From Streptomyces sp. NBC_01428 (GTDB taxonomy: Bacteria > Actinomycetota > Actinomycetes > Streptomycetales > Streptomycetaceae): 64,000 nt of DNA. Below, one piece after another: positions 63,052-64,000 of this stretch; position 1 is the first letter of the stretch; each line of letters begins with the position of its first letter. The stretch spans positions 1,364,001-1,428,000 of the forward strand of contig NZ_CP109499.1 of assembly GCF_036231965.1 (NCBI RefSeq). The letters are read 5' to 3'. Position numbers and translations under genes: made by a program. The notes below the pieces were generated by a model that saw only the letters and a program-made list of their open reading frames with translations, ran no database searches and was not told where the DNA came from.

Positions 63052-64000
63052 TCAATGTCCTTCCGGAATCCGGAAGTCGGGTCTTCGCAGCGCCAGCCAC
63101 AGGGCGACCTCGTCCGCGATGGGCTGACCGGTCTCCAGTTCGACGAACCCGAACTGGCCGCCCTGGTTGCACTCCAGGAACCACCACACGCCGTCCGCGT
63201 CCTCGGCGAAGTCGAAGGCCGCGTAGGCGAGTCCGGTGAAGACGAGGTAGTCGTGGACCGCGCGCCCGATGCGCTCGGGCACGGCCGCCAGCGGCTCCCA
63301 GCCGTTCTCCGTCTCACCGAACCGGCCGTCCACCTGACCGGGCTCGGCGGTCTTGCGGGCCGCGAACATCCGGTTGCCGATCGCGGTGAGCCGGATGTCG
63401 GCCCGCTTGGGGATGTACCGCTGGAGCAGCGCGGGACCGGCCGCGACGCCGGAGAAGTCCGTGTCCGGTCCGACGAGTGTGGTCGGCAGGGCCACCCGGG
63501 GTTCGCCGGGCGGCGGTCCCGAGGCGGACTTCACCACGACGTCCCGGTACTCCTGGACGAACTGCTGCGCCACCCGGGGAGCGGTCGTGATGACCGTGGG
63601 CGGCACCGCGAATCCGCTGCTGTGCGCCACCCGCAGCTGCCACGGCTTGTGCCGCGCCTGTTCGGCGCGGCGCGGGTGGTTCATCCAGCGGGTCGAAGCG
63701 GAGTAGAGCATGCCGAACAGGGCCTGCCGCGTCTCGGCGGTGAGCCACGCGGAGGGCTCGGCGGCGTGCGCCGCCGGCTCGCCCGGCCTGCGCACCCATA
63801 CGGAGCGCAGGCCTCCCATGCTGAGCACATGGCCGTTGACCGACAGGTAGCCGTCGAAGTCACCGTGGGCGTAGTCGGCGGAGAGCACCGCCTTGCCGGG
63901 CAGGTCGGCTGGGTCGAGGCGCACCATGGGCACGCCCCGCTCATGCAGTTTGGCCACCACCATGTCGGCGGTGACGTCCTGCTCGGCCGTGAGAATGAGA
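63052..64000 (-). CDS. tgmB: ATP-grasp RiPP maturase (partial, cut at window edge)
   Basis: At least 316 residues; the gene continues past position 64000, where its start must lie. It matches the ATP-grasp ribosomal peptide maturase group of Streptomyces (SAV_5884-type, TgmB-like): HERGVPMVRLDPADLPG, SVWVRRPGEP, HKPWQLRVAHSSGFAVPPTVIT, a YRDVVVKSASG ATP-binding segment, and the C-terminal DADGVWWFLECNQGGQFGFVE with metal-binding Glu and Asn. Such enzymes form ester or amide links between side chains of a short precursor peptide (graspetide). The precursor gene usually lies directly upstream of the maturase, which here is beyond the window. A short palindrome (63059-63075) lies inside its 3' end. 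Confidence 0.85.
   Translation of the reverse strand, partial: LILTAEQDVTADMVVAKLHERGVPMVRLDPADLPGKAVLSADYAHGDFDGYLSVNGHVLSMGGLRSVWVRRPGEPAAHAAEPSAWLTAETRQALFGMLYSASTRWMNHPRRAEQARHKPWQLRVAHSSGFAVPPTVITTAPRVAQQFVQEYRDVVVKSASGPPPGEPRVALPTTLVGPDTDFSGVAAGPALLQRYIPKRADIRLTAIGNRMFAARKTAEPGQVDGRFGETENGWEPLAAVPERIGRAVHDYLVFTGLAYAAFDFAEDADGVWWFLECNQGGQFGFVELETGQPIADEVALWLALRRPDFRIPEGH

Noticed and set aside
1-64000. tRNA, rRNA, CRISPR arrays, insertion sequences and attachment sites
   Set aside because: I looked for tRNA-like cloverleaves and CCA ends, repeat-spacer arrays, transposase-like proteins and terminal inverted repeats and saw none. Short structured RNAs could be missed by eye.

Overview
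The window is high-GC actinobacterial DNA and almost certainly comes from a Streptomyces chromosome. Codon third positions are nearly all G or C, GTG and TTG starts are common, and TTA leucine codons are nearly absent. The gene families also fit: a PAS-GAF-SpoIIE-ATPase protein, an RsbW-like ATPase, DUF5709, CsbD, DUF4032, N-formylglutamate amidohydrolase and a UBP zinc finger protein. I find no rRNA, tRNA, CRISPR array, insertion sequence or prophage. The region reads as accessory or arm-type gene content made of short operons separated by strong hairpin terminators.

Layout. 1-1.7 kb: small stress-type proteins (DUF5709, CsbD, iron-permease-like). 1.7-5 kb (minus): a carbohydrate ABC importer with two permeases and a Tat-type lipoprotein binding protein but no ATPase. 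5.5-7.3 kb: an unknown protein and a GPP34 protein. 7.7-8.4 kb (minus): the zinc-independent ribosomal protein set bL33, bL31 and bL36. 8.5-10.2 kb: a TetR regulator and a methyltransferase, divergent around a double 18-bp operator. 10.5-12.3 kb: two lipoproteins. 12.6-15.4 kb: a two-component system followed by a secreted helical protein and a small lipoprotein. 15.7-18.6 kb: a SpoIIE-type protein whose phosphatase site looks destroyed, and an RsbW-like ATPase. 18.7-22.2 kb: an FAD oxidoreductase, a PRC-barrel protein, a small membrane protein and a secreted cysteine-containing protein.

22.7-31.3 kb is the most striking block. It has an Agd3-like polysaccharide deacetylase with a TTA codon, a PelF-type glycosyltransferase, a polytopic membrane protein, a LegB-like sugar-nucleotide 4,6-dehydratase, a nucleotidyltransferase, a sugar reductase or epimerase, and a spherulin-4/Sph3-type glycosidase. 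Together these resemble a bacterial counterpart of the fungal galactosaminogalactan and bacterial Pel pathways, that is, a partly deacetylated amino-sugar exopolysaccharide.

31.6-50.6 kb: an M1 peptidase; a MarR regulator and quinone oxidoreductase divergent around three direct repeats; an HSL-type hydrolase; a MoxR/VWA pair; a tiny secreted peptide; an LLM oxidoreductase; a metallophosphoesterase; the soluble transhydrogenase SthA; a long-chain acyl-CoA synthetase; an ABCG-type transporter; and a stand-alone MOCOS-like sulfurase. 50.7-58.7 kb: small proteins, the remnant of an amidohydrolase gene, and a tightly coupled three-gene redox-signalling operon (receiver-flavoprotein fusion, cNMP-domain histidine kinase, UBP zinc finger). 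58.7-64 kb: two hypotheticals, a serine hydrolase, a membrane pseudokinase and, cut by the window edge, an ATP-grasp peptide maturase of a RiPP pathway.

Family assignments come from motif recognition in the translated sequence without database searches. Promoters, operators and terminators are read by eye and should be treated as candidates.
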